Positions 10,164-18,066 of a stretch of 64,000 nucleotides of DNA are shown here, one piece after another. The notes beneath the pieces were generated by a model. It ran no database searches. It was not told the DNA's origin and saw only the letters and a list, made by a program, of their open reading frames with translations. The position numbers were made by a program, and so were the translations under genes. Within the stretch, counting starts at the first letter, position 1. The number at the start of each line of letters is the position of its first letter. Origin of the DNA: Sinorhizobium alkalisoli (GTDB lineage: Bacteria; Pseudomonadota; Alphaproteobacteria; Rhizobiales; Rhizobiaceae); NCBI RefSeq assembly GCF_008932245.1, contig NZ_CP034909.1:2741001-2805000 (forward strand), written 5' to 3'.

Positions 10164-11138
10164 ACCGGGCAGCGTGTAGCGCTTCACCCGATCGCGGCCC
10201 TCGCGCTTGGCGAGATGGAGCGCTTGGCCGGCGCGCACATAGATGTCGTTAACCTTGTCGCCCTCGCGATATTCCGCAAGTCCTGCCGAACAGGTGTAGT
10301 AGAATTCCGGAATGTTCGCTAGCGGTCTGGCGCTGCGTACTTTTTCAAGCAGCCGATCAAGAATGAGGTTCGCTTCGCTGACGGTGGTGTCAGGCAGGAT
10401 AAGCATGAACTCCTCACCGCCGATCCGGCCGAAACAATCGGTACGGCGCACGAAGCCCTGCATCTGGCGGGCGAAATCGAGCAGCACCTCATCGGCCCCG
10501 TGCGGGCCAAAGCGGTCGTTGATGGCCTTAAAATAGTCGATGTCGAGGATCGCCACGCACCCCCACATCTGTGGATTGTCGGCACAGTTTTGCACGAAGT
10601 CGGCAAGCTTTCCCAAAGTGTGCCGGCGGTCAGGGACGCTGATCAGTTCGTCCACCTGCGCGTCCCTGAGGGCGAAATCCCGGTCGCGCCGGTGCTTGCG
10701 CTCCTCCTCGCGCATCGCCGTGACGTCGGCTGCGATAGAAAGACGCCAACCCTTCTCGTCGACAGTCTCGGTCACGAACAGGGTGCGTCCATCATGCAGC
10801 TCGACTTCCGCGGTTCGGGTGTGGGCGCTGCCGCGGCGCTCGAGCGCGGCGTCGATCCAGCCTTCGATGTCGCTGGTCTCGATCATCGCTCCGCTGCCGG
10901 TCGCGTGGTTGCGGCGCGTGATCTCCGCCCAGGTCGGGGCCTCCTCCACGCCAACATGATAGGCGGAACGAAATGCCGCATTGGCAAAGCGCAATCGGTC
11001 ATGCTGATCGTAAAGCGCGATCAGCACAGGCGTTCTGGCTTGCAGACCCATCAGGGCCTTGGCGTATTCACCGGTCACGTTTGGTCTGCTCCAGTTGGAA
11101 CGGCATCCATCAATCACGGCGCGAAGCGGACGGCTCAA
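10128..11138 (-). CDS. Diguanylate cyclase with N-terminal PAS-like sensor
   Basis: A 336-residue soluble protein. Residues about 35-150 form a PAS-like domain (LIALYDQHDRLRFANAAFRSAYHVG...). Residues about 170-325 are GGDEF: ILDIDYFKAINDRFGPHGADEVL, then the active-site GGEEF in CFGRIGGEEFMLILP. An RxxD product-inhibition site (RRTD) sits five residues before GGEEF, so feedback control by c-di-GMP is expected. No transmembrane segment is visible. An in-frame GTG at 11078 with GGAG upstream is an alternative start, removing 20 residues. The 3' end overlaps pabC convergently. The signal sensed is unknown. Confidence 0.9.
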   Translation of the reverse strand: MSRPLRAVIDGCRSNWSRPNVTGEYAKALMGLQARTPVLIALYDQHDRLRFANAAFRSAYHVGVEEAPTWAEITRRNHATGSGAMIETSDIEGWIDAALERRGSAHTRTAEVELHDGRTLFVTETVDEKGWRLSIAADVTAMREEERKHRRDRDFALRDAQVDELISVPDRRHTLGKLADFVQNCADNPQMWGCVAILDIDYFKAINDRFGPHGADEVLLDFARQMQGFVRRTDCFGRIGGEEFMLILPDTTVSEANLILDRLLEKVRSARPLANIPEFYYTCSAGLAEYREGDKVNDIYVRAGQALHLAKREGRDRVKRYTLPGSDHEFRPDQTS

Positions 11139-11220
11139 CTTAAGCTATAGCACGAAACGCTTGTGACAAGTCGCATTAACATGCGAAACCCGAGGGAATG
11201 GTCAAGTCGAGTCATCTCGA

Positions 11221-12099
11221 ATGAAGCACACGCCTTACGACGGCACGTCGAAGCCCTTTGCAATCGGTCTCGCCCAGCTCGATTCCGACCGGTGGATTGA
11301 GCCGGACGAGGCGCTCGACTTCTATCTATCGGAAAAGTCGCGGCTGCTGATCGAAAACCGCAGCAGCGTCTTCGCAGCCGCGGCGGAAAGCGGCAACGCC
11401 CAGCGGGAGCTTCTCTCGCTGCTCATGGATTATCTGTTGCGCCGCTATCCACATATCTATCGGCGCGATGGCGAGACGATAGTCGTCGGCGGGCGCGAAG
11501 TGAACCTGAATGGCGACCCCCCGATCCTCTCCGCCGGAGCGCTCATCCAGGATGATCTCGCCATCATGGAGTGCAAAGACGGCGAATGGCGCCTCACCGC
11601 CGCCTATATCGCCTTTCCCTCCTCTTGGTCGCTTGCGGAAAAGTTCGGCCGCTCGATGGACGAGATCCATGCGCCCGTTCCCGGCTTCGCAGCGGGCTCG
11701 CGCAATGCGGAACTGATCGCCCGCATGTTCGACCGGCTGCCGCCCGACCGCTTCGTCGAACGCTTCAACTGGGCAATAAACGCAGACGGCGCGCTGCACC
11801 TGCCGAAGTCGAAAACGGAAGACATTGGCGCAGAGGCCGTCGCCCTCGAAAAAGAGCGAACCTATATCCGGGTCGAAAGACAGACACTGCGAAAACTGCC
11901 GGAAACGGGCGCGATCGCGTTCACGATCCGCATCTACTCCGATCCGCTCGCGGCACTCGGGAGCCGCCCCGATGCGGCGAGGCTTGCCCTTTCTTTCATT
12001 ACCCAGCTCCGCGAATTGACGCTGCCGCAAGCGGCCTACAAGGGCCTAGTCAGCAAGCGGGGAGCCCTGATTTCGGCCCTTGCCTCGATTGCCGGTTAA
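11221..12099 (+). CDS. DUF3445, heme-dependent oxidative N-demethylase-like protein
   Basis: A 292-residue protein of the DUF3445 family, whose characterised members are heme-dependent oxidative N-demethylases acting on secondary or tertiary amines. Family features are the opening PFAIGLAQLDSDRWIEPDE (most members start KP...GL..L), LLMDYLLRRYPHIY, IQDDLAIMECKDGEWRLTAAYIAFPSSWSLAEKFGRSMDEIHAPVPGF split over residues about 105-165, and RVERQTLRKLPETGAIAFTIRIY near the C-terminus. The gene stands alone, flanked by repeats. The substrate is not evident; homospermidine synthase downstream may be coincidence. Confidence 0.82.
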   Translation: MKHTPYDGTSKPFAIGLAQLDSDRWIEPDEALDFYLSEKSRLLIENRSSVFAAAAESGNAQRELLSLLMDYLLRRYPHIYRRDGETIVVGGREVNLNGDPPILSAGALIQDDLAIMECKDGEWRLTAAYIAFPSSWSLAEKFGRSMDEIHAPVPGFAAGSRNAELIARMFDRLPPDRFVERFNWAINADGALHLPKSKTEDIGAEAVALEKERTYIRVERQTLRKLPETGAIAFTIRIYSDPLAALGSRPDAARLALSFITQLRELTLPQAAYKGLVSKRGALISALASIAG

Positions 12100-12156
12100 G
12101 CAATTATTGAGATCGCGGTTGACCGGCCGGCCCTTTATTGTGACAGGAAACTGTGC

Positions 12157-12326
12157 TCTACAGCGCCGCGCGTCTTTTCAGGCGCGCAGAGATTGCTGCA
12201 GCAGGCCCCAAGAACGAACTACTGCATGTCTCCTTTTAATCAACCTCGGTTGAAGGACCAAGACATGCAGCAATTCAAAGTGCTACAGCGACCTTTGCGC
12301 GCCTGAAATGACGCGCGGCGCTGTAG
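12157..12326. repeat. Mosaic palindromic repeat, family R1 (modules A+B+A')
   Basis: Three modules: A (CTACAGCGCCGCGCGTCTTT, then GGCGCGCAGAG and GCTGCAGCA), B (CTGCATGTCTCC at 12221 to GACATGCAGC), and a closing A' (GCTACAGCGACC, TTTGCGCGCCTG, then ACGCGCGGCGCTGTAG). The whole is roughly an inverted structure starting CTACAGCGCC and ending GGCGCTGTAG. It is the longest copy in the window. Confidence 0.8.
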
Positions 12327-12384
12327 GCCCGCCATTCCGCGCGTTCAATCACCACTGAGACGTTTTGCCAGGAGAAACGCTAAA

Positions 12385-13836
12385 ATGTCAGACACCACCT
12401 ATCCGGTCTATGGCGAGATAACCGGCCCGATCGTCATGATCGGCTTCGGTTCGATCGGCCACGGCACACTGCCGCTGATCGAGCGCCACTTCAAATATGA
12501 CAAGAACCGGCTGATCGTGGTGGAACCGCGCGAAGATGCAAAGGATGCGGAGCTTTTCGCACACCATGGCGTGCGGCACGTCCGCGAATACGTGACCAAG
12601 GACAATTACAAGGAAGTCCTCAAGCCGCTGCTCACCGAGGGCGGCGGCCAGGGCTTCTGCGTCAATCTATCGGTCGACACCTCGTCGCTCGACCTGATGA
12701 AGCTCTGCCGGAAGCTCGATGTTCTTTACATCGACACGGTCGTCGAACCCTGGCTCGGCTTCTACTTCGACACTGAAATGGACAACGCCGACCGCACCAA
12801 TTATGCGCTCCGCGAGACCGTCCGCCGCGAAAAGGAAAAGAACCCCGGCGGCACGACAGCGATTTCCACCTGCGGCGCCAATCCGGGCATGGTTTCGTGG
12901 TTCGTCAAGAAGGCTCTCTTGAATCTCGCCGACGACATCGGCCTCAAATACGAGGAGCCGCATCAGGACGACCGCGAGGCATGGGCGAAGCTGATGAAGA
13001 AGGTGGGCGTCAAGGGCATCCACATCGCCGAACGCGACACCCAGCGGACGAAGAACCCCAAGCCGCTCGACGTCTTCTGGAACACCTGGTCCGTCGAAGG
13101 CTTCATCTCTGAAGGTCTGCAACCGGCCGAACTCGGCTGGGGCACGCATGAAGAATGGATGCCCAAGAACGCGAAGCAGCACAAGAAAGGCTGCAAGGCG
13201 GCGATCTATCTCGAGCAGCCGGGCGCCAACACCCGCGTTCGCACCTGGTGCCCGACGCCCGGCCCGCAATATGGCTTCCTCGTCACCCACAATGAATCGA
13301 TCTCGATCGCCGACTTCTTCACCGTTCGCGACAAGAATGGCGACGTCGCCTACCGTCCGACATGCCACTATGCCTATCATCCCGCCAACGACGCTGTCCT
13401 GTCGCTGCATGAGATGTTCGGCAATGGCGGCAAGGCGCAGCCGGAACTGCACGTCCTCGACGAAAACGAACTGGTCGACGGCATCGACGAACTCGGCGTG
13501 CTGCTCTACGGCCATGCCAAGAACGCATACTGGTACGGCTCGCGCCTGTCGCTCGAAGAGACCCGCCGCATCGCGCCCTACCAGAATGCGACCGGCCTGC
13601 AGGTGACGAGCGCCGTTCTCGCCGGGATGGTCTGGGCGCTGGAGAACCCGAACGCGGGCATCGTCGAGGCCGACGAGATGGACTACAGGCGCTGCCTCGA
13701 AGTGCAATCGCCCTATCTCGGTCCAGTCGAGGGCCACTATACGGACTGGACGCCGCTCGACGGCCGCCCGGGCCTCTTCCCCGAGGACATCGACACCCGC
13801 GACCCTTGGCAGTTCCGCAATATCCTGGTCCGCTAG
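12385..13836 (+). CDS. hss: Homospermidine synthase
   Basis: A 483-residue NAD-dependent enzyme that makes sym-homospermidine from putrescine, the main long-chain polyamine of many rhizobia. The Rossmann motif GFGSIGHG is at residues 20-27, followed by LIVVEPREDAKDAELF. Other family segments are NLSVDTSSLDLMKLC, LYIDTVVEPWLGFY, STCGANPGMVSWFVKKAL and HEEWMPKNAKQHKKGC. Length is normal. AGGAG lies 11 bases before ATG 12385. The gene is alone and bounded by repeats on both sides; its TAG stop is the first base triplet of an R2 repeat. Confidence 0.95.
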   Translation: MSDTTYPVYGEITGPIVMIGFGSIGHGTLPLIERHFKYDKNRLIVVEPREDAKDAELFAHHGVRHVREYVTKDNYKEVLKPLLTEGGGQGFCVNLSVDTSSLDLMKLCRKLDVLYIDTVVEPWLGFYFDTEMDNADRTNYALRETVRREKEKNPGGTTAISTCGANPGMVSWFVKKALLNLADDIGLKYEEPHQDDREAWAKLMKKVGVKGIHIAERDTQRTKNPKPLDVFWNTWSVEGFISEGLQPAELGWGTHEEWMPKNAKQHKKGCKAAIYLEQPGANTRVRTWCPTPGPQYGFLVTHNESISIADFFTVRDKNGDVAYRPTCHYAYHPANDAVLSLHEMFGNGGKAQPELHVLDENELVDGIDELGVLLYGHAKNAYWYGSRLSLEETRRIAPYQNATGLQVTSAVLAGMVWALENPNAGIVEADEMDYRRCLEVQSPYLGPVEGHYTDWTPLDGRPGLFPEDIDTRDPWQFRNILVR

Positions 13837-13936
13837 AGCATTTTGCAGTCAGGTGGAATCACCTGACGTCGCACAAATGCGGCAAAAACAAGCAGATAGA
13901 GCGGTAGCGCGAACGTACGTGAGCGCATCCGCTCTA
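13834..13936. repeat. Intergenic repeat, family R2 (complete copy)
   Basis: A 103-bp element with terminal inverted repeats TAGAGC (13834-13839) and GCTCTA (13931-13936). The inner block CAGGTGGAATCACCTG is itself a hairpin. The left TAG is the stop codon of the homospermidine synthase gene. The other copy is at 2014. Confidence 0.75.
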
Positions 13937-14041
13937 GCGCATCGGCCCGAAAATCGTACCCGATTTTCGGAAAGCTCGATACGCAGATTCAAACAGTTAC
14001 AGCAACCATTGCGCGCCTGAAAAGACGCGCGGCGCTGTAAT
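13937..14041. repeat. Intergenic repeat, family R3
   Basis: Contains GCATCGGCCCGAAAATCG and CCCGATTTTCGG, which form a hairpin, then GTTACAGC and a closing GACGCGCGGCGCTGTA. A second copy is at 40695-40807. The closing part is the same as module A of family R1, so the families share a building block. Confidence 0.72.
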
Positions 14042-14366
14042 ATGGCCGTCGGGGTATGGGCGCTGGTGCGCCCATTTGCTCCGGTTCAACAAGAATCGCC
14101 TGCGCCCGGGGCGGTCCGCTTCGGGCACTCATCGCGTTTCGGGCCTCGCAACAAGCCCGCTCTTGCGTTCAACTCCTGATCGCGGCATGGTTCCGCATCC
14201 CTGTCGGCGAGGCGCTTTGTGCACAAAAGTCGCTGCAGCGCCTTGAATTTGTGCCCGATTTTGCCTTTAGCCGGTTCCGGATCGAAGATTTATGCGCTAG
14301 AGCGGACGAGTGTGAAGCGGTTTTGCGTTCGCATCCGCTGCAATCTGTGACGCGGGAGAAACGCCA
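14042..14366. other. Intergenic region upstream of the Omp10-like gene
   Basis: No convincing gene. An open frame through most of it (14056-14370) overlaps the lipoprotein start and has no family features. A short inverted repeat, AGCGGA (14301-14306) and TCCGCT (14334-14339), preceded by CTAG, looks like a remnant of the repeat families. The promoter of the lipoprotein gene should lie here. Confidence 0.5.
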
Positions 14367-14735
14367 ATGAAGCCATTCGCCACCCTTGCACTTCTTGCCG
14401 CCGCCGCGGCGCTGACATCATGCCACGCGACATCAAGGACCGTCCGACCGATGCCGCAGGCAAGCCAGCCCGCCGGTGTGGAAGGCGCCTGGGTCGATCC
14501 GAACGGCATCGTCTCTACATTCGCAGGGGGTACCTTCTCGACTCGGACTACCGACACCAACCAGCTTCTTGCCTCCGGCAGCTACGTCAATGTCAGCCCG
14601 ACGCTGGTCGAGATCAACATGACCTCGCTCGTGCGCAACACGCAATCCAAGGTCAATTGCGCGCTGGTGACATCCAATCAGCTGAACTGCACCACGGACT
14701 CCGGCGCGCAATTCTCGCTGGCCCGCCAGGGTTGA
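14367..14735 (+). CDS. Omp10-like outer-membrane lipoprotein
   Basis: A 122-residue lipoprotein resembling Brucella Omp10. The signal peptide ends in a lipobox, LTSC, with the lipidated Cys at residue 19. The mature part has the Omp10 hallmarks [37 protein letters not shown] and SKVNCALV...LNCT, the two cysteines probably forming a disulfide. It should sit in the outer membrane. A GGGAG ribosome-binding site precedes the start (ATG 14367), and an intrinsic terminator follows, so the gene is monocistronic. The family has no known enzymatic role. Confidence 0.88.
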   Translation: MKPFATLALLAAAAALTSCHATSRTVRPMPQASQPAGVEGAWVDPNGIVSTFAGGTFSTRTTDTNQLLASGSYVNVSPTLVEINMTSLVRNTQSKVNCALVTSNQLNCTTDSGAQFSLARQG

Positions 14736-14761
14736 GAAGAGGCATTCCTGAAATGTCTTCC

Positions 14762-14787
14762 AAAAGCCCCCGCCCCGGGGGCTTTTT
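14762..14787 (+). terminator. Intrinsic terminator of the Omp10-like gene
   Basis: Stem AAAAGCCCCC (14762-14771) with GGGGGCTTTT (14777-14786), loop GCCCC, then a T-run. It lies 27 bases after the stop codon. Confidence 0.92.
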
Positions 14788-14956
14788 CATTTCCGACGAG
14801 CGCTTTAACACTGATTCGACTGAGCGGAAGCACGACACGCTTAACGCTTGCAGTCGGCCGCGACTGGTGAAACCATCCGGCCTGGAAAAATCGGCCGCGG
14901 CCCCGGCGAAGGGCGTCGAAGTCGGACGACGTGCACAGGCAAACAGGGAGAACATC

Positions 14957-16819
14957 ATGATCAGACACATGCGGACTGGCCTTATCACCGCCTCGCTTCT
15001 TGCGCTTTCATCGGGCGCCGCCTTCGCCGACTACGAACTGAACATTCTGCATATCAACGATCTCCACTCGCGCATCGAGTCGATCAACAAATATGATTCG
15101 ACCTGCTCGGCCGAAGAGGAGGAGAAGAACGAATGCTTCGGCGGCGTCGCCCGCTTGAAGACGCTGATCGACCAGAAGCGACAGGAACTGGCCGGCAAGA
15201 ATGTGCTGCTCTTGAACGCCGGCGACAACTTCCAGGGATCGCTTTTCTTCACGACCTATAAAGGTGACGCGGAAGCGGAGTTCCTGAACTTGATGAAATT
15301 CGACGCGATGACCGTCGGCAATCACGAGTTCGACGAGAGCGAGGACGGGCTCGCAAGCTTCCTCGACAAGGTCACCTTCCCGGTCGTGACCGCCAACGTG
15401 CTGCCGAGCCACAAGTCGAAGATCGGCGACCGAATCAAGCCGTCGATCGTTCTCGACGTCGGCGGCGAGAAGATCGCCGTCATCGGCGCCGTTGCCAACG
15501 ACACCGCGGAACTCTCGTCACCGGGGCCGGACATCCTGATCGGCGAGGACGTGGCGACAATCACCAGCGCCGTCGAGGAAGTGAAGAAGCAGGGCGTCGA
15601 CAAGATCATCGCGCTGACCCATGTCGGCTATCCGCGCGACCTGGCGGCGATCGCCAAAATCCCGGATGTCGATGTCGTTATCGGCGGCCATTCCCACAGT
15701 CTTCTTTCGAACACCGACGAACATGCGGAAGGCCCCTACCCGACCATGGTCGACAATCCCGGCGGCTACAAGGTTCCGGTGGTACAGGCCGGCGCCTACA
15801 CCAAATATCTCGGCGATCTCGTCGTCACCTTCGACGACAATGGCGTCGTGAAGAGCGCCAAGGGCGACCCGATCCTGATCGATTTCTCCGTCAAGCCGGA
15901 CGAAGCTGTCGTCGCCCGCGTCAAGGAACTCGCCAAGCCGATCGAGGAACTGAGGTCCAAGGTTATCGCCAAGACGGAGGCGCCGATCGACGGGTCGCGC
16001 GAGAATTGCCGCGCCAAGGAATGCGAGATGGGCAGCCTGGTCGCCGACGCCATGCTCGAACGCGTTAAGGACCAGGGAGTTACCATCGCCATCACCAATG
16101 GCGGCGGCCTCAGAGCGTCGATCGACGCGGGCGACGTGACCATGGGCGAAGTGATCACCGTGCTCCCGTTCCAGAACACGCTTTCCACTTTTCAATTGAA
16201 GGGCTCAGAAATCCGCGACGCGCTTGAGAACGGATTGAGCCAGATCGAGGAAGGCGGCGGACGCTTCCCGCAGGTGGCGGGCCTCAAGATCGCCTTCGAC
16301 GCGTCCAAGCCAGCCGGCAGCCGCCTCGTCTCCGTCGAAACGAAGGACGGCGAAAACTTCGTGCCGCTTGCCCCTGAAAAGACCTATTCGCTCGCCAGCA
16401 ACAACTTCATGCGCGCCGGCGGCGACGGCTATTCCGTCTTCAAAACGAGGGGCGAGAACGCTTACGACTACGGTCCGGGGTTGGAAACGGTGCTCGCCGA
16501 TTATCTTGCAGCACACCAGCCATTTACACCCTACACGGACGGTCGCATCACCGAGGTGGCTGCAGCGCCGGCGGCTGAGCTGGGAGCCGAGGCGAAACCG
16601 GCGGAGACGACCGCCGCCGCTACCGAGGCGATGCCCGAAGCGACGGCGGGAGCCGCCGGCCCGCAAAAGCACATCGTCGCCAGCGGCGACACGCTTTGGG
16701 ACCTCGCAGAGTCCTTCTACGGCAACGGCGCGGCATGGAGAAAGATATCGGCTGCCAATGGCGACCCGGCGCCGCGCAGGCTCGAGGTCGGCCGCGAATT
16801 GGAAATTCCGGCGAAGTAA
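14957..16819 (+). CDS. Periplasmic 5'-nucleotidase/metallophosphatase with C-terminal LysM
   Basis: A 620-residue exported protein. Residues 1-24 are a signal peptide ending AAFA. The calcineurin-like metallophosphatase domain has NILHINDLHSR, LLNAGDNFQGS, MTVGNHEFDE and VVIGGHSHSL, all metal-binding motifs intact. The 5'-nucleotidase C-terminal domain follows (ITNGGGLRASIDAG, NNFMRAGGDGYSVF). An Ala/Glu-rich linker leads to a LysM domain at about 570-620 (IVASGDTLWDLAESFYG...LEVGRELEIP), which should tether the enzyme to peptidoglycan. The likely role is hydrolysis of extracellular nucleotides to nucleosides and phosphate. ATG 14957 has GGGAG upstream. It is monocistronic, with a terminator at the end. 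Confidence 0.9.
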   Translation: MIRHMRTGLITASLLALSSGAAFADYELNILHINDLHSRIESINKYDSTCSAEEEEKNECFGGVARLKTLIDQKRQELAGKNVLLLNAGDNFQGSLFFTTYKGDAEAEFLNLMKFDAMTVGNHEFDESEDGLASFLDKVTFPVVTANVLPSHKSKIGDRIKPSIVLDVGGEKIAVIGAVANDTAELSSPGPDILIGEDVATITSAVEEVKKQGVDKIIALTHVGYPRDLAAIAKIPDVDVVIGGHSHSLLSNTDEHAEGPYPTMVDNPGGYKVPVVQAGAYTKYLGDLVVTFDDNGVVKSAKGDPILIDFSVKPDEAVVARVKELAKPIEELRSKVIAKTEAPIDGSRENCRAKECEMGSLVADAMLERVKDQGVTIAITNGGGLRASIDAGDVTMGEVITVLPFQNTLSTFQLKGSEIRDALENGLSQIEEGGGRFPQVAGLKIAFDASKPAGSRLVSVETKDGENFVPLAPEKTYSLASNNFMRAGGDGYSVFKTRGENAYDYGPGLETVLADYLAAHQPFTPYTDGRITEVAAAPAAELGAEAKPAETTAAATEAMPEATAGAAGPQKHIVASGDTLWDLAESFYGNGAAWRKISAANGDPAPRRLEVGRELEIPAK

Positions 16820-16840
16820 GACAATCTCCCTCAAGTTTAG

Positions 16841-16877
16841 AGCCGGCGCGGGCTTTCCCGCGCCGGCTTTTCTTTTT
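16841..16877 (+). terminator. Intrinsic terminator of the 5'-nucleotidase gene
   Basis: A 12-bp stem AGCCGGCGCGGG / CCCGCGCCGGCT with loop CTTT, followed by TTTTCTTTTT. Confidence 0.95.
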
Positions 16878-16932
16878 AGAAGTGTTTGAAAGCAGAGGTG
16901 CCGCTCAATATATGGCGCCCATGAGGAAGACG

Positions 16933-17970
16933 ATGACCGAAGCAACCGCAGAACCGATCGCCCCCGCTCATCCGCCCGTGAATTTCGGAAAGGTCGGTGT
17001 GTTGCTCGTCAATCTCGGCACTCCGGACGGCACCGATTTCGCCTCCATGCGCCGCTATCTCAGGGAATTCCTGAGCGACAGGCGCGTCATCGAATGGTCG
17101 CGCCTCTTCTGGTACCCGATCCTCTACGGTATCGTGCTCAACACGCGCCCGCGCAAGGTCGGCAAGGCCTATGAGCTGATTTGGAACAAGGAGAAGAACG
17201 AAAGCTGGCTGCGGACCTATACACGCAACCAGGCGGCACTGATGGCCGAGAGCCTCGCCGACAAGCCGCAGGTGGTTGTCGACTGGGCCATGCGCTACGG
17301 TCAGCCGTCGATCGCCTCGCGCCTGGAGGCGCTGCAGAAACAGGGCTGCGAGCGTATCCTGGTCTTTCCGCTCTATCCGCAATATGCGGCGGCAACGACC
17401 GCGACCGTAAACGACAAGGCCTTCGAGGCGCTTCTCAAGATGCGATGGCAGCCGGCCCTGCGTACCGTTCCGCCCTATTACGACGATCCGGTCTATATCG
17501 ACGCGCTCGCCGCCTCGATCGATCACCACCTGGCGACGCTCGATTGGCAGCCCGAGGTCGTCCTTGCCTCCTTCCACGGCATCCCGAAAAGCTACTTCGA
17601 CCTCGGCGATCCCTATTACTGTCAGTGCCAGAAGACGGCGCGCCTACTCAAGGAAAGGCTGGGCTGGCCGAAGGAGAAGCTGCAGGTTACCTTCCAGTCG
17701 CGCTTCGGTCCGGAGGAATGGCTGCAGCCCTACACGGACGCGACGGTCGAGAAACTTGCCAGGGACGGCGTCAAGCGCATCGCAGTGATCAATCCCGGCT
17801 TCGTCTCCGACTGTCTGGAGACCCTGGAGGAAATCGCCGGCCAGGCGGCCGAAAGCTTCCTCCACAATGGTGGCGAGAAATTCGCGCATATCCCCTGTCT
17901 GAACGACAGCCCCGGGGGCATGGCGGTGCTCCACCACGTCGTGCGGCGCGAATTGCAGGGGTGGGCTTAA
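16933..17970 (+). CDS. hemH: Ferrochelatase
   Basis: Inserts ferrous iron into protoporphyrin IX, the last step of heme synthesis. About 345 residues. Family motifs are VGVLLVNLGTPDG at the N-terminus, RVIEWSRLFWYPILY, FPLYPQYAAATTATV, the catalytic His in LASFHGIPKSYFDLGDPY, and FQSRFGPEEWLQPYTD. The end VINPGFVSDCLETLEEI with HIPCLNDS is typical. ATG 16933 has AGGA six bases upstream; ATGs at 16912 and 16921 are in frame and possible. It stands alone, convergent with the GGDEF gene at 18067. Confidence 0.94.
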   Translation: MTEATAEPIAPAHPPVNFGKVGVLLVNLGTPDGTDFASMRRYLREFLSDRRVIEWSRLFWYPILYGIVLNTRPRKVGKAYELIWNKEKNESWLRTYTRNQAALMAESLADKPQVVVDWAMRYGQPSIASRLEALQKQGCERILVFPLYPQYAAATTATVNDKAFEALLKMRWQPALRTVPPYYDDPVYIDALAASIDHHLATLDWQPEVVLASFHGIPKSYFDLGDPYYCQCQKTARLLKERLGWPKEKLQVTFQSRFGPEEWLQPYTDATVEKLARDGVKRIAVINPGFVSDCLETLEEIAGQAAESFLHNGGEKFAHIPCLNDSPGGMAVLHHVVRRELQGWA

Positions 17971-18066
17971 CGGCCGCCACTCGGCCTTCCGCTTGACGCT
18001 GCAGAGCGAAAGACCCAGGGTAAGGGCAAGCTCTTGCAAACTGGCGCAGACCGTGCCTCCTCGGTA

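Noticed and set aside
14056..14370. A 104-codon frame upstream of the Omp10-like gene
   Set aside because: Overlaps the lipoprotein start and contains repeat-derived sequence; no ribosome-binding site or family features.
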